The position numbers and the translations under genes were made by a program. A stretch of DNA of 44,837 bases from Candidatus Methanoperedens sp. (GTDB lineage: Archaea > Halobacteriota > Methanosarcinia > Methanosarcinales > Methanoperedenaceae): positions 1 to 44,837 of the forward strand of contig JAPMTS010000054.1 in NCBI GenBank assembly GCA_026552955.1. The letters are read 5' to 3'. Under the pieces are notes generated by a model that was given only the letters and a program-made list of their open reading frames with translations, was not told the DNA's origin and ran no database searches. This document shows, in pieces, positions 34,695 through 44,200 of the stretch. How positions within the stretch are numbered: the first letter of the stretch is position 1; each line of letters starts with the position of its first letter.

Positions 34695-35681
34695 TCAAAC
34701 AATTAACCCGAGGTCATTTTTTATATTATGTTTTTCAAGATCAGCAGGTTTTTTCGGAAAATTTAATATCTTTGAAAATTTTTCATTTGCCATTGGCCTG
34801 TTACAGTCAGGACATCCAGAAGTCTGGAAAGCTTTTCCATCTTCAATAGTCTGAAGAATGACATCTGCATCCACACCGTAATCAATAATAACTCCCTCTT
34901 TAAATACCATCTCAGGAAAAGATGCGAGCTTTTCAAGTATCAGGTGCCTGGCAAGTTGCACGGTTCGATAGTGCCTGATGATCTCATTTTCCGTTTTATC
35001 GGATGCTATTGACTGTGTCCCTGGTATGTAAGTATATGAAAACAGCGCAGTATTCACGTTATTATTTGAAAGATTTGAAATTATCCTGATCGCATCTTCA
35101 TCGCTTTCACCAAGACCTATTATCAGGTGTGTCCCCACCCTTTCAAATATTGCGGATGCCAATTTCATACCTTCAATATGTCTTTCCCATGAATAAGGTC
35201 CGCCCGTTGCCTTTCCTTTGATCTTGTCGAATAATTCGGGCGTGCAGGCATCAAGGGGTATGACAAGTTCATTGACTCCCATTTCTCTCAATTCTTCATA
35301 TTTTCCGGTATCCAGGGGAAAAACCGACAGGGAAATGGGAATCTGGCTCTCTTTGCGGATTCTTTTTATGAGATAAACCGTATCTTCCCACCAGGTATCA
35401 TAAAGTGCTGTCTGTATGCAGGTGCGGGCAAGATATTCCCGCTCATAAGCCATCTTGATCCTGCCCACTACTGCTTCAAGGTCAAAAGGTATGTACATGC
35501 CGCGCGCAATATGAGTCAGGTCGGCGAACGAGCCCTTTGCCTGGGCGCAGAACTGGCAGTTTGCCTTGCAGCGTTTTTCGGTGTATATCTGAAGATATGC
35601 TGTAGTGGGAGGGGTATCCATCTGCACAAGTTCAAGCCCGAGTGCGCCCAGGGTTCCCATCGAAGCCCTGACCTTTTTCAT
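34695..35681 (-). CDS. radical SAM protein, BioB/LipS-like
   Basis: The 328-residue protein has the radical SAM cluster CKANCQFC (Cys38, Cys42, Cys45) near the N-terminus and a TIM-barrel body. The C-terminal SGCPDCNRPMANEKF could bind a second cluster. The nearest groups are archaeal lipoyl-synthase-like (LipS1/LipS2) and biotin-synthase-like proteins, which insert sulfur into unactivated carbons. No second LipS partner or lipoate ligase lies nearby, so the substrate stays open. A ferredoxin gene 9 bp upstream in the same operon is a likely electron donor. Confidence 0.8.
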   Translation of the reverse strand: MKKVRASMGTLGALGLELVQMDTPPTTAYLQIYTEKRCKANCQFCAQAKGSFADLTHIARGMYIPFDLEAVVGRIKMAYEREYLARTCIQTALYDTWWEDTVYLIKRIRKESQIPISLSVFPLDTGKYEELREMGVNELVIPLDACTPELFDKIKGKATGGPYSWERHIEGMKLASAIFERVGTHLIIGLGESDEDAIRIISNLSNNNVNTALFSYTYIPGTQSIASDKTENEIIRHYRTVQLARHLILEKLASFPEMVFKEGVIIDYGVDADVILQTIEDGKAFQTSGCPDCNRPMANEKFSKILNFPKKPADLEKHNIKNDLGLIV

Positions 35682-35690
35682 GTTTCTTTA

Positions 35691-35903
35691 TCAACAGGAA
35701 TTATGCTTGATCGCCTTTGTGGGGCATGCATCAACACATGCACAGCATTCGATGCAATCTGCGACCCGCGTGGCTTTTGATTTTCCATCTACGAGTTCAA
35801 AAACAGTAGTGGGGCAAACATTCACACATTCGCCATCGCCATTGCACTTATCTTCATCAATTTCAATCGTTATTGCGCCTTCACTGTATTTCTTAACTGC
35901 CAT
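35691..35903 (-). CDS. 2[4Fe-4S] ferredoxin with Asp in the first cluster site
   Basis: A 70-residue ferredoxin. The second site is a full CIECCACVDACP (Cys50, 53, 56, 60). The first is CNGDGECVNVCP (Cys20, Cys26, Cys30), with Asp23 where the second Cys is expected. This is the arrangement known from Pyrococcus furiosus ferredoxin, whose Asp-ligated cluster converts readily to 3Fe-4S. It is placed directly before the radical SAM gene, probably as its reductant. GGAGA precedes the ATG. Confidence 0.92.
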   Translation of the reverse strand: MAVKKYSEGAITIEIDEDKCNGDGECVNVCPTTVFELVDGKSKATRVADCIECCACVDACPTKAIKHNSC

Positions 35904-35956
35904 GATTTTCTTTCTCCAATTCGGTTAGTGTTTTTATCCAAGATTAAATGTTTTGG

Positions 35957-36115
35957 TTACCTGCTCAATTTGATATTTACATTCTTCCAATCATCTTCTA
36001 CCCCGCGAAGGGTTTCAATTGAGCCTTTGACCATTCCACAAAGGATTTTTTTTACAAACCCGTTCATGGGTATTTTTGTCCCATCTATCTCAAGGACCAT
36101 TTCGATATCTTCCAT
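35957..36115 (-). CDS. small conserved-looking protein, 52 residues
   Basis: A short frame reads MEDIEMVLEIDGTKIPMNGF, then KKILCGMVKGSIETLRGVED and ends DWKNVNIKLSR. GGAGA (36122-36126) lies seven bases before the ATG. Alternating polar/apolar residues predict strand-helix-strand. It resembles small uncharacterised proteins I recall from Methanosarcinales, but I know no function. It is co-directional with the ferredoxin (53-bp gap) and may head that operon. Confidence 0.7.
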   Translation of the reverse strand: MEDIEMVLEIDGTKIPMNGFVKKILCGMVKGSIETLRGVEDDWKNVNIKLSR

Positions 36116-36215
36116 AGTATTTCTCCATTCATATTATGTCGGATTTTCAATATAGTTCTATTGTTTGCCCATATCTGGAAAGATTTTATGCATATGAAAA
36201 TGATTATACAGGTAA

Positions 36216-36914
36216 ATGCAGGAATATAAGATAAAGATCCTTGATATGCAAAAAGATGAAAGGCCGCGCGAGAGGCTGATAAAGAACGGCGCGTCGGCAT
36301 TGAGCGATTCTGAACTTCTTGCAATAATCCTGAGGACGGGTTCAAAGCAGGAAAATGTCATAAACCTCTCCCAGAGGATCTTAAAAGAATACAATATTAA
36401 ACAGCTCTCACAGGCAAATCTCAAACAATTAATGAGGATACATGGTATCAAGGAAAGCAAAGCTGCGCAGATAGCAGCCTGTTTTGAGATAGCACGGCGC
36501 CTGGAGTCCTTCAAGGATGGGGGAAAACAAAAGATCAGCTCTCCTGAAGATGTTTACAGGCTTATCTATCCGAAAATGAGGGAGCAGAAAAAAGAACTTT
36601 TTATCGAACTATGCCTTGATACAAAAAATCAGGTAATCAGGGAGGAAATAATTTCCGTTGGTTCATTGAATGCAAATATCGTGCATCCCAGGGAAGTATT
36701 CAAACTTGCTTTGGCAGAATCGGCAGCACATATAATAGTGGTCCATAATCATCCCTCCGGCGACCCGGCACCAAGCAGGGAAGATATCGAAATCACAAAA
36801 AAACTGGCACAAACCGGAATTATTATGGGGATCACCCTTCTTGACCATGTAATAATTGGCGACGGACGGCATTTCAGCATGAAAGAGGCGGGACATATCC
36901 AGAACAGGGAGTAA
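36216..36914 (+). CDS. radC: RadC-family JAB/MPN protein
   Basis: A 232-residue protein (UPF0758). The N-terminal helix-hairpin-helix part is ERPRERLIKNGASALSDSEL and MRIHGIKESKAAQIAA. The C-terminal JAMM metal site has Glu in REEIISVGSLN, His177-Asn-His179-Pro-Ser-Gly (HNHPSGDPAPSREDI) and Asp190. These look like intact metalloprotease or nuclease residues. The cellular role of RadC is still unsettled. It is first in a tight plus-strand run with the mobA remnant, fdhD and mobB. Confidence 0.93.
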   Translation: MQEYKIKILDMQKDERPRERLIKNGASALSDSELLAIILRTGSKQENVINLSQRILKEYNIKQLSQANLKQLMRIHGIKESKAAQIAACFEIARRLESFKDGGKQKISSPEDVYRLIYPKMREQKKELFIELCLDTKNQVIREEIISVGSLNANIVHPREVFKLALAESAAHIIVVHNHPSGDPAPSREDIEITKKLAQTGIIMGITLLDHVIIGDGRHFSMKEAGHIQNRE

Positions 36915-36915
36915 C

Positions 36916-37125
36916 ATGGCGTATTCTGCAATTATCCTTGCAGGGGAAAAGGAAAACGCATGGGTGAAGACACAGAAAGCTATCAGGAATGGAAACAAAA
37001 AGATCCTTGCTCTCATGCATAGGATGAATGTTAATTATGTGGAAATCGAAGAAATCAGGAAAATTGATCCTGATTTAAAAACATTTATCAATATCAATAC
37101 ACTAGAAGATTTGGATCAATTCTGA
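36916..37125 (+). pseudogene. mobA: mobA remnant, in-frame internal deletion
   Basis: The 69-residue frame begins like MobA (molybdenum cofactor guanylyltransferase), MAYSAIILAG, and ends like it: RNGNKKILALMHRMNVNYVE, then TFININTLEDLDQF. The central 120 or so residues are missing, including the GGxSxRMGxxK nucleotide loop (here EKENAWVKTQK) and the catalytic core. MobA is normally about 200 residues. It is placed one base after radC and one base before fdhD, exactly where a functional mobA would be expected. It cannot be active as it stands. Confidence 0.7.
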
Positions 37126-37126
37126 C

Positions 37127-37879
37127 ATGTATATAATAAATTATTCTGCACTTGAGCTTAAAGGCGGTATATCTCATAAAAAAAACCATATGGTAGCGGT
37201 AGAGAATACGGTAGAGCTTTTTATAAACAAAATCCCTATCGCATCAATACTTTCAACTCCGGAAATGTTAAAAGAGCTGGCCATCGGATATCTGATATGC
37301 GAAGGCCTCGTAAAAAACCCAGATAGCATAAGGAATTTGAAAATTGATGGGAACCGGATTTATGCCGTGATCGAACAGTCCGAACATCTTGAACTCTGGC
37401 ATGAATTAAGGTCATCGGGATGCGTGGGTGTCAGGTGGGAGGAGAATGAGAATATTTCGATCGATTCTGATACAAGATTCAGTGCAAATTCAATTGAGGA
37501 GAGCCTTGGGTTCCTGGAATCCGATATATACAGGGAAACGCATGGAACGCATGCTGCATGTCTCATAAATGTGAGAGGGGAATGCGTGGCTAAAGCCATA
37601 GATGTGGGAAGACACAATGCTTTTGATAAAGTTGTGGGATATGCATATCTTAATGGGATAGAGGTGAGGGAGCATTTCATCATATCCACGGGACGCCAGT
37701 CGGCAGGCATGGTGTTAAAGGCTGCCCGGGCCGGGATCCCGCTTGTTGCCACAAAGACAGCACCTCTTAATTCAGGAATAGATGCCGCCCAGAGGTGCGG
37801 AGTATGTCTTGTATGTTTTGTTTCAAATGATCGGATCTCGGTTTTTTCTCATCCTGAGAGGCTTCTATGCCACGTGTAA
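37127..37879 (+). CDS. fdhD: FdhD sulfurtransferase for molybdoenzyme maturation
   Basis: FdhD carries sulfur from a cysteine desulfurase to the Mo/W-bis-PGD cofactor of formate dehydrogenases and related enzymes. It has 250 residues. Family marks are ENTVELFINKIPIASILSTP, LAIGYLICEGLV, DVGRHNAFDKVVGYAYL, FIISTGRQSAGMVLKAARAG and VATKTAPLNSGIDAAQRCGV. The loop that carries CxxC in E. coli has only Cys99 (SSGCVGVRW), as in some other FdhD proteins. ATG follows the mobA stop by one base. Confidence 0.93.
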   Translation: MYIINYSALELKGGISHKKNHMVAVENTVELFINKIPIASILSTPEMLKELAIGYLICEGLVKNPDSIRNLKIDGNRIYAVIEQSEHLELWHELRSSGCVGVRWEENENISIDSDTRFSANSIEESLGFLESDIYRETHGTHAACLINVRGECVAKAIDVGRHNAFDKVVGYAYLNGIEVREHFIISTGRQSAGMVLKAARAGIPLVATKTAPLNSGIDAAQRCGVCLVCFVSNDRISVFSHPERLLCHV

Positions 37880-38328
37880 TTTGTATTGTGGGGACGAGCA
37901 AGACCGGAAAAACAAAATTAATGGAAGAATTGATAAAAAACCTGAAGGGTCGCGGCCTGAAGGTAGGGGCTTTAAAATACCATAAACACGGGGATTTTGA
38001 AATAGATGTAAAAGGCAAAGACACATGGAAATATGCAAAGGCCGGCGCAGATACCGTTGCAATAACCTCCTCCGTGAAATTTGCCGTTATCAAGAACGAA
38101 AATGTAATGAGTGATATTGACGGGATATGTGAGACCTATTTTTATGATACTGATCTTGTCCTTGCGGACGGATTCACTCAGTCCGACAAGCCCCGGATCA
38201 TTGTGGTTGAGAATGAGAAGGATGCGGGAATTTTCAAAAGGGGATGCAGGGTGATATCCATTACTGATGAAAAGATCAAAGATTTTAAAAGTGTTTTTCA
38301 AAATGTGCTTGAATTCCTGGCAACATGA
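37867..38328 (+). CDS. mobB: MobB, molybdopterin-guanine dinucleotide accessory GTPase
   Basis: The 153-residue P-loop protein CIVGTSKTGKTKLMEELIKN (Gly9-Thr16) assists guanylation of the molybdenum cofactor. It shows the MobB pattern GLKVGALKYHKHGDFEID, DTWKYAKAGADTVAI and DLVLADGFTQSDKPRIIVVE. It overlaps fdhD by 13 bp; GAGAGG lies upstream. With mobA broken, its usual partner would have to come from elsewhere in the genome. Confidence 0.92.
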   Translation: MPRVICIVGTSKTGKTKLMEELIKNLKGRGLKVGALKYHKHGDFEIDVKGKDTWKYAKAGADTVAITSSVKFAVIKNENVMSDIDGICETYFYDTDLVLADGFTQSDKPRIIVVENEKDAGIFKRGCRVISITDEKIKDFKSVFQNVLEFLAT

Positions 38329-38363
38329 ATAAATTATTATAGGGCCAACCCCAATACTTAAAT

Positions 38364-38741
38364 ATGGATTATTGGTTAGGCAATTTTATCAATGATTATG
38401 TCCTTTATAAAATAATTGAAGGAATCATAGCGATTCTCTCTATGATCATGGTTTATTTGGGCATCCATATAGCTTTGAGCTGGAAATTCATAAACCAGGA
38501 AATTCCGGATTCAAACGAAATAATCTCGCAAAAACAAAGTTTTTATAGAAGTTCATTGTTTATTTTTATTGCCGGTTTTTTTATGATCATCCATGAATTT
38601 TTTGAAGGCCTTGAGAAACAAGCGCCTGATTACGCGACGTATGAATTGCTGGAAATGGTCGCGCTTTCCGGATTGGTATTGTTTTTATATGAATGGCACA
38701 AAATATTGTTGAAATTAAAAAAGAGTAGATCCGTTAAATGA
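38364..38741 (+). CDS. small membrane protein, unknown
   Basis: A 125-residue protein with three predicted helices: IIEGIIAILSMIMVYLGIHI, SLFIFIAGFFMIIHEFFEGL and LEMVALSGLVLFLYEW. The C-terminus is basic (LKLKKSRSVK) and probably inside. I recognise no family. It starts 35 bp after mobB with TACTTAAATA directly before the ATG and no ribosome-binding site, so the true start or a leaderless mRNA is uncertain. Confidence 0.65.
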   Translation: MDYWLGNFINDYVLYKIIEGIIAILSMIMVYLGIHIALSWKFINQEIPDSNEIISQKQSFYRSSLFIFIAGFFMIIHEFFEGLEKQAPDYATYELLEMVALSGLVLFLYEWHKILLKLKKSRSVK

Positions 38742-38751
38742 TCCAGGATAA

Positions 38752-39294
38752 TTATTTTTCTCCCGTCAACTTTATTGTTGCTATCCAGAAGCAAAGTACT
38801 GTGAAAGGATAGGCTATTAACCATCCAACTCCCACGGTACCTCCTATGGCATTTATCACCATAAGCACACCTCCGAGAATCAGGGAAAACTCAAAGTTCT
38901 CCCGTCCAATTCCATAACTCTTTTTGAGAGAATCAATCGCACCGGCTTTCGTTGATATTGCGATTGGAATAGCATACTGGAAGAGCAACATGAGAATCAA
39001 TCCCGGGATAATAAATAGGATTAAACCTGCAAGGATCGCCAGGCCCCCGACTATCAACATAACCCAGCTGACCAAAAAATAATCAAAACCTTTGAAAACA
39101 TCTTTGATTTCTATATCTTCACCCCGGACAATTTTCTGTCCCATAACATATAATCCGAAAAATAACGGAGGTGCCGTAATGATCAATAATGATCCGATTC
39201 CTGCGATGGCGGTAGCAACAATAAATATGGCAAAATTCTTTTTATAAAGGTCGAAACCTTCACTGAGAATATCTTCCACTTTAATAGAATCCAA
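38752..39294 (-). CDS. multi-pass membrane protein, unknown
   Basis: A 180-residue protein. After [17 protein letters not shown], a start shared with many archaeal integral-membrane proteins of unknown function, come about five helices ([58 protein letters not shown]). The only start in frame is TTG 39294, directly after AGGAG, or GTG 39279. Both are unusual. It converges on the previous gene with a 10-bp gap. Confidence 0.7.
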   Translation of the reverse strand: MDSIKVEDILSEGFDLYKKNFAIFIVATAIAGIGSLLIITAPPLFFGLYVMGQKIVRGEDIEIKDVFKGFDYFLVSWVMLIVGGLAILAGLILFIIPGLILMLLFQYAIPIAISTKAGAIDSLKKSYGIGRENFEFSLILGGVLMVINAIGGTVGVGWLIAYPFTVLCFWIATIKLTGEK

Positions 39295-39321
39295 CTCCTA
39301 TGATAGGATTATCAGGCAAGG

Positions 39322-39331
39322 TATTTAAATA
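39322..39331 (-). promoter_or_regulatory. TATA box for the membrane-protein gene
   Basis: TATTTAAATA is a symmetrical, strong archaeal TATA box about 27 bp upstream of the TTG start at 39294. Transcription would then begin almost at the start codon, so a leaderless or very short-leader mRNA is likely. Confidence 0.5.
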
Positions 39332-39484
39332 TTTCATCACGGTTCGATCTATAGGCAGGAAATTTGATAGGCATGGAGATATGCGGTATTTCTAAATATT
39401 ATGATAAATCCCCACTCATCATACGCATTTCCGCAAAAAAAGAAAAGGGGATAGCAAAATCACCCTAGTACATTTTCAACCATG

Positions 39485-39775
39485 TTATTTGGCTTTGAGT
39501 ATTTCCTCTAACTCGCTAACTTCCAGAAACGAGAACGTCTTATGATTGGTGAATTTGGCATACTTTGATATTTCCATATGGATCTCTTGTTCTGTTCCCT
39601 CGCGGATGACATAACCCTTAAATCCGCCAACAAACTCTCCAAACCCTATAGTTTTGCCGTTCTTCATATCCTCCTTGATCATATTCAGAAGCATAGTCCA
39701 ATATTGAATTTGCTCTTCAGGACTATCAGGGATCTTAGATCTATCTATTTCCCACAGCGTCATAAATTTCGTCAC
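39485..39775 (-). CDS. small conserved hypothetical protein
   Basis: A 96-residue soluble protein: FMTLWEIDRSKIPDSPEEQ, then GKTIGFGEFVGGFKGYVIRE and a C-terminal FLEVSELEEILKAK. It looks like an alpha/beta-barrel (ferredoxin-like fold) domain of a family I recall from methanogens; no function is known. GTG 39775 is chosen because the strong GGGAGGTGAG at 39780-39789 is well spaced for it and too far from the ATG at 39763. Confidence 0.7.
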   Translation of the reverse strand: MTKFMTLWEIDRSKIPDSPEEQIQYWTMLLNMIKEDMKNGKTIGFGEFVGGFKGYVIREGTEQEIHMEISKYAKFTNHKTFSFLEVSELEEILKAK

Positions 39776-39919
39776 TTATCTCACCTCCCTTTGAATTTCT
39801 CCCAAAATTTATAAATTAAAATAAGTGTTTCCGGGATTTATAATTGTTGCTTGTCGGTATAAAATTCTAGAAGTTATCTTGTGCCTATTGCAACCATATT
39901 TATTTGTGCTGAAAAACAA

Positions 39920-39974
39920 GGCGACGAGAGGGGGACGTGAACCCCGAGCTCCTGCGGAACACAGGGTTAGCACC
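39920..39974 (-). other. tRNA-Ser-like 3' fragment
   Basis: On the minus strand the 55 bases read like the 3' half of a tRNA-Ser. First comes an anticodon-loop-like TGCTAA (GCT at 39969-39971). A long variable arm CCTG-TGTTCCG-CAGG (39951-39965) follows. Then comes a T arm GGGG-TTCACGT-CCCC (39931-39945) and an acceptor-like tail. The 5' half is absent, replaced by a run of 11 T. The T loop lacks the conserved A58. It may be the remnant of a tRNA split by an integrated element. The other bases of 39776-40049 hold only the downstream gene's promoter. Confidence 0.4.
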
Positions 39975-40049
39975 AAAAAAAAAAATCTCGGAATGTTTTT
40001 ATAGCTTTGCATCGTTTCATTTATCATAATCACGAGGATAGGTGGAAAC

Positions 40050-41201
40050 ATGGATAAAGCTCATATGAGGCGTGCCCTCAGGATCGCAGTGGGAATAACA
40101 ATGCTGGCATTACTGCTGGCGGGCAAAGTAGGATCGGAAACAAATATCACGAATGGGGGAGAAATACTTATTTCAGCAGATGGTGCAGCTCCTGATTGGA
40201 GTCCTGATGGAACTAAGATAGCTTTCAAATTTGGTGGGATATATGAAAGTGGGATATGGGTAATGGGAACAGACGGGAATGGAAAAAGACAAATCGATGC
40301 ACGAGGCTACAACCCTGATTGGAGTCCTGACGGAACAAAGCTAACGTTCATATATAATGGGATATGGATAATTAACGTTGATGGAACCGGAAAAAGACAA
40401 ATAACACCTAATACGGGAAGTTTAATTACTCCACATTGGAGTCCGACAGGAGATAAAATATCTTATTTTGAATCTTCAGCTAATGGCGAAGATTGGGATA
40501 TCTATACAATAAATGAAGATGGATCCGGTCTAACAGATATTACTAACGGAAGTTCTTGGTGGGAAACGTACCATACCTGGAGTCCTGATGGATCAAAAAT
40601 AGCTTTCGCAACTGGTGATGGAAATGGTATCTGGGTAATGAATTCAAATGGCAGTAATAGAAATCAACTGATTTCAGATACTAGTGCACGAGGTGATCTC
40701 GATTGGAGTCCTGATGGATCAAAAATAGCCTATACAACAGAAAAATCTGGAGATGCTGATATATGGATCATGAACTCAGATGGTACTGGACAAACACAAC
40801 TAACATCACATGTTTCTTCGGATGAATATTCTCTATCGTGGAGTCCTGATGGAACAAAGATAGTTTATTCTCATTGGCCTGAAGGCATCGTTGTTATTAC
40901 ATTAAACATAACTACTATACTTCCACGGTTCATTAATGGTACCGTGGTGGAAAGTGCCAATAAAACGGGCATCACCGGTGTAAGAGTATCAACCAACACA
41001 AACCATTCCACTACCACCAATGAATCAGGTTTCTATTCGCTGGCCGTTACTGAGGGTACATACAATCTTACGGCGAGGTTCGAGCCGACGTATTATTCGA
41101 ATACTACAACGGTCTCGACGATCGAAAGCGCTGTTGTAATACAGGATATTGAACTTCTCAAGAAGCCGACAGGAAATATTACTGGATGGGTTACAACCTA
41201 A
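40050..41201 (+). CDS. secreted TolB-type beta-propeller with carboxypeptidase-like Ig domain
   Basis: A 383-residue secreted protein: signal peptide (RIAVGITMLALLLAGKVGS), then six PD40/WD40-like blades, each with WSPDGTKIAF or a close variant, forming a TolB-like propeller. Next is a carboxypeptidase-regulatory-like domain (TGVRVSTNTNHSTTTNESGF in outline). The last residues, NITGWVTT, look like the start of another such domain cut off by the stop, so the gene may be 3'-truncated. AGGTGG precedes the ATG and TTTTTATAG near 39994 is the likely TATA region. The role is probably surface binding; many N-glycosylation sequons are present. Confidence 0.8.
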   Translation: MDKAHMRRALRIAVGITMLALLLAGKVGSETNITNGGEILISADGAAPDWSPDGTKIAFKFGGIYESGIWVMGTDGNGKRQIDARGYNPDWSPDGTKLTFIYNGIWIINVDGTGKRQITPNTGSLITPHWSPTGDKISYFESSANGEDWDIYTINEDGSGLTDITNGSSWWETYHTWSPDGSKIAFATGDGNGIWVMNSNGSNRNQLISDTSARGDLDWSPDGSKIAYTTEKSGDADIWIMNSDGTGQTQLTSHVSSDEYSLSWSPDGTKIVYSHWPEGIVVITLNITTILPRFINGTVVESANKTGITGVRVSTNTNHSTTTNESGFYSLAVTEGTYNLTARFEPTYYSNTTTVSTIESAVVIQDIELLKKPTGNITGWVTT

Positions 41202-41255
41202 ATATTACTACACGTCCTTATTTACTGAAACCTTTTTGAAAGCCCCGGAATTTTC

Positions 41256-44200
41256 TCAGGATATTTTCTTCTGTATCCTTTCTATTAATCCAAGAGGACC
41301 AACATTACCTTTCTGATGGTACCCGGATGGAGCATGACATGCTTTGCATGTGGTCATACCATGCATGAAATCACTTTTAATAAGAGAAGGATCAACCACC
41401 CTTACGATGCCGCTGTCGTTCGAATGACAGGCTCCGCACAAATACACATTGCTCCGATTCATATCCTTCTGGAAGTGGCATGTCCAGCAGTCATTGTTGG
41501 TAACATTTCCGGGACCATCGCTAATATTGATATCTGCATGCCTTCCAAATAGGGAAACATTTGCATCACCCGGTGAATGGCATGAGGTGCAATTAGTGCC
41601 TCCTATTCTCATAATATTGTGGTCTCGTTTATCTGTGCCTCCATGGCAATCCAGACATGCCGAATTATTGCCTTTTCCTATCGCATGAAAATTATGTGGC
41701 GGCAAATCCGGCCCTGACAAAGGCGGTTCACCAGGAAGCGAATGACAATCCGTACAGAAGGATTCAGACTTCCATAGGTGTGATTTGCTGTCTTCATTCA
41801 ATATTATATCCAGATTTGTTCCATTTGATCTTAATGTGAAGCCTGCATCAGTATGACACACTAAACAGCCTTTGTTATTGAAAGGCAAGCCGGTAGCCGT
41901 ATCATTTACAAGACGTGCATGAGCACTTGTTCCGATCTTGCTGCCTATAAAAACAATGTTAAAGTAATATCCAGGAGGCACCTCAACTTCATCAGGCACA
42001 TTATGGGCTGGAGATTCCCAACCTACCAGCAAAGAGTGGCAATCTGTACACTTTGTGACGCTGATCTCATGAGGTGTTGGCAATGGGTAAACAGGATAAT
42101 TTATCCATAGGTTATGACATCCAACATAACAAAATAGTCCTGTACCATTAATCAGGGTATTTTCTTTATTGTGTCCGAAATCCCTGATCTTCTGTGCATG
42201 GCAGTTGATACAGACAATGTTCGGATCCCTGTTTCCACCATCAAATGTTCCAGGGTATCTCCCTGGTGCAAAGGGATTGGAATGTCGTGAAAACATATAT
42301 TCTTCCTGGTTAACTTTAAATAGCGAATTATCAGAAACAGTTGTATCCTTCATATGCGTCATATTCTGCCCGGTAGATGCAGGGCCAATGGCGTATCCAT
42401 CAACAATTTCCTGACCTATTTTTCGGGCTGGATTAGTGTAAATAGTATAACCTGACCTGATATGAGGAGGCTGTGTATCAATATCCCGTCCATGACAGTC
42501 AATGCAACCATATGGATTTGTGGTTCTGTCCGGATGGTCCCGCGGTTGAGTCCCATCTGACTGGTGACACCCCCAGCAAACCCTGTTATCAGTACGTAAT
42601 CCAGGTGGAACGATAACATCAAAGTTGAGATTGCGATGCACCGAATTATTTAAGATATTAACATTTACCTGTTTTGTGCTGATACCTCCATTGTCATGGC
42701 AGGATATGCAATCCGGTCCCCCTCCACGGGTTACATTATGCGTATCGCCGTGACATGAAAGGCATTGTGTTTGATTGTATTGTGAAAAATACGGTTCGCT
42801 TATTGGATGGTTTGCGGGCGCCATAGCATGGCAATACTGGCAGGTTTTTACAGTAATATTGTGCATCGAATTATGGCACATCCTGCACTGAATATCAAGA
42901 GTTCCATCCCCATTTGTATCAGCATGTGCAAAACCAGGATTCCAATCAGGGATTGTGTATTTTGAATATCTTTTCTCCTCAGGAATAGAATCTTGATTAT
43001 GACAATCGTTGCATTCCGGAATAATAATATTTGGTTTTATTCCCATTGGATAATTGCTGATAATAGTATAGTTTATTGTACCTTCCTGCAATCTTGTTAA
43101 TTTGGCCAACCATTTACCATTATTGGGATTTGTGATATTCATAACAAGAGGTTCACTAAGATATTGTGTTTTCTCACAGGGAATATTTTCCGAAGGCCCG
43201 CATGGTGTCTGCAATCCTGTTGAACTATTATCTACCGGACCAATTAAATATAATGAAACATAACCTGATGTTGGTGAAATAAAATCATCTCCAATGACCC
43301 TGATTTCCAAAGCCTGAGTCCCTTCTTCATTGGTTCCATCAATATTTATTTCATACATATCTGAAACCGATAAGGATGATGTAAATGTGGGATTATAGCT
43401 CCCAAGCGTCCCCTGGAAGATAGTCATTTCCCCGGACCAAGGACCTGGTCCAAAATGGCATTGTACACAGGTAATATCTGAATGCTTACCCGATGAGAAG
43501 CTGATATTATTACCGTAAAGGGTATAGTTTGCGATATTTGCGATATCTGTTCCTATACTATCATGAATAAAAGAAGTGTGACATTCTTCGCATAGAGCAA
43601 CAGTTCTATGGGAATAGATATTATATGGTGGTTGCGAATAATTTGAACCTTCCAGGAATCCACCGCTGTGCCCATATTCCATATCATGGACATGCATGGG
43701 GTTTGCGTTAACCGGGGGGCCATATAATGGAGGTTCCAATAATGGATAAAAGCCTTTTGAGCCCCCATGGCATTTGTAAGCGCAGTATTCGTACTGTTCT
43801 CCATCCAATTCCCCATGAATGAAACTTGTTTCTAAATTATCAAGTTTTCTATTGTGACATTTCTGGCATCCATAAATAGTAGTCTGGAATTGGGATGCTG
43901 CTGTAACTTGTTTACCATTTATCATGGAATCATAAGTGACCGTATAATTACCTGAATATTGATCTCCAAAGGAATTGTATATGAAATATCCAGAATATGT
44001 ACCTGGATGATCCATTTCTTCTTGGAGATATACAGGTTGTACCCGTTGAGTATACATCAATGGTGTCGAACCGTCCATAGGATCGGGAGAATATATCTGA
44101 TTTACATGTGGATATATGACATCTACCAGCGGTATAAGACCTGAAACAGGACTTATATTACCTGAAGTTTCATTCAACAACATCAATGTTATGAGATTCT

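Noticed and set aside
34695-35681. Calling the radical SAM gene bioB or lipS outright
   Set aside because: The cluster motif and C-terminal Cys pair fit both groups, and no biotin or lipoate genes lie nearby to decide.
39809-40051. 80-residue minus-strand frame
   Set aside because: It runs across the tRNA-like fragment and the promoter of the next gene; its composition is that of a chance frame.
40180-40870. Repeated TGGAGTCCTGATGGA units as a DNA repeat array
   Set aside because: They encode the WSPDG motif of successive propeller blades and keep the reading frame, so they are protein repeats.
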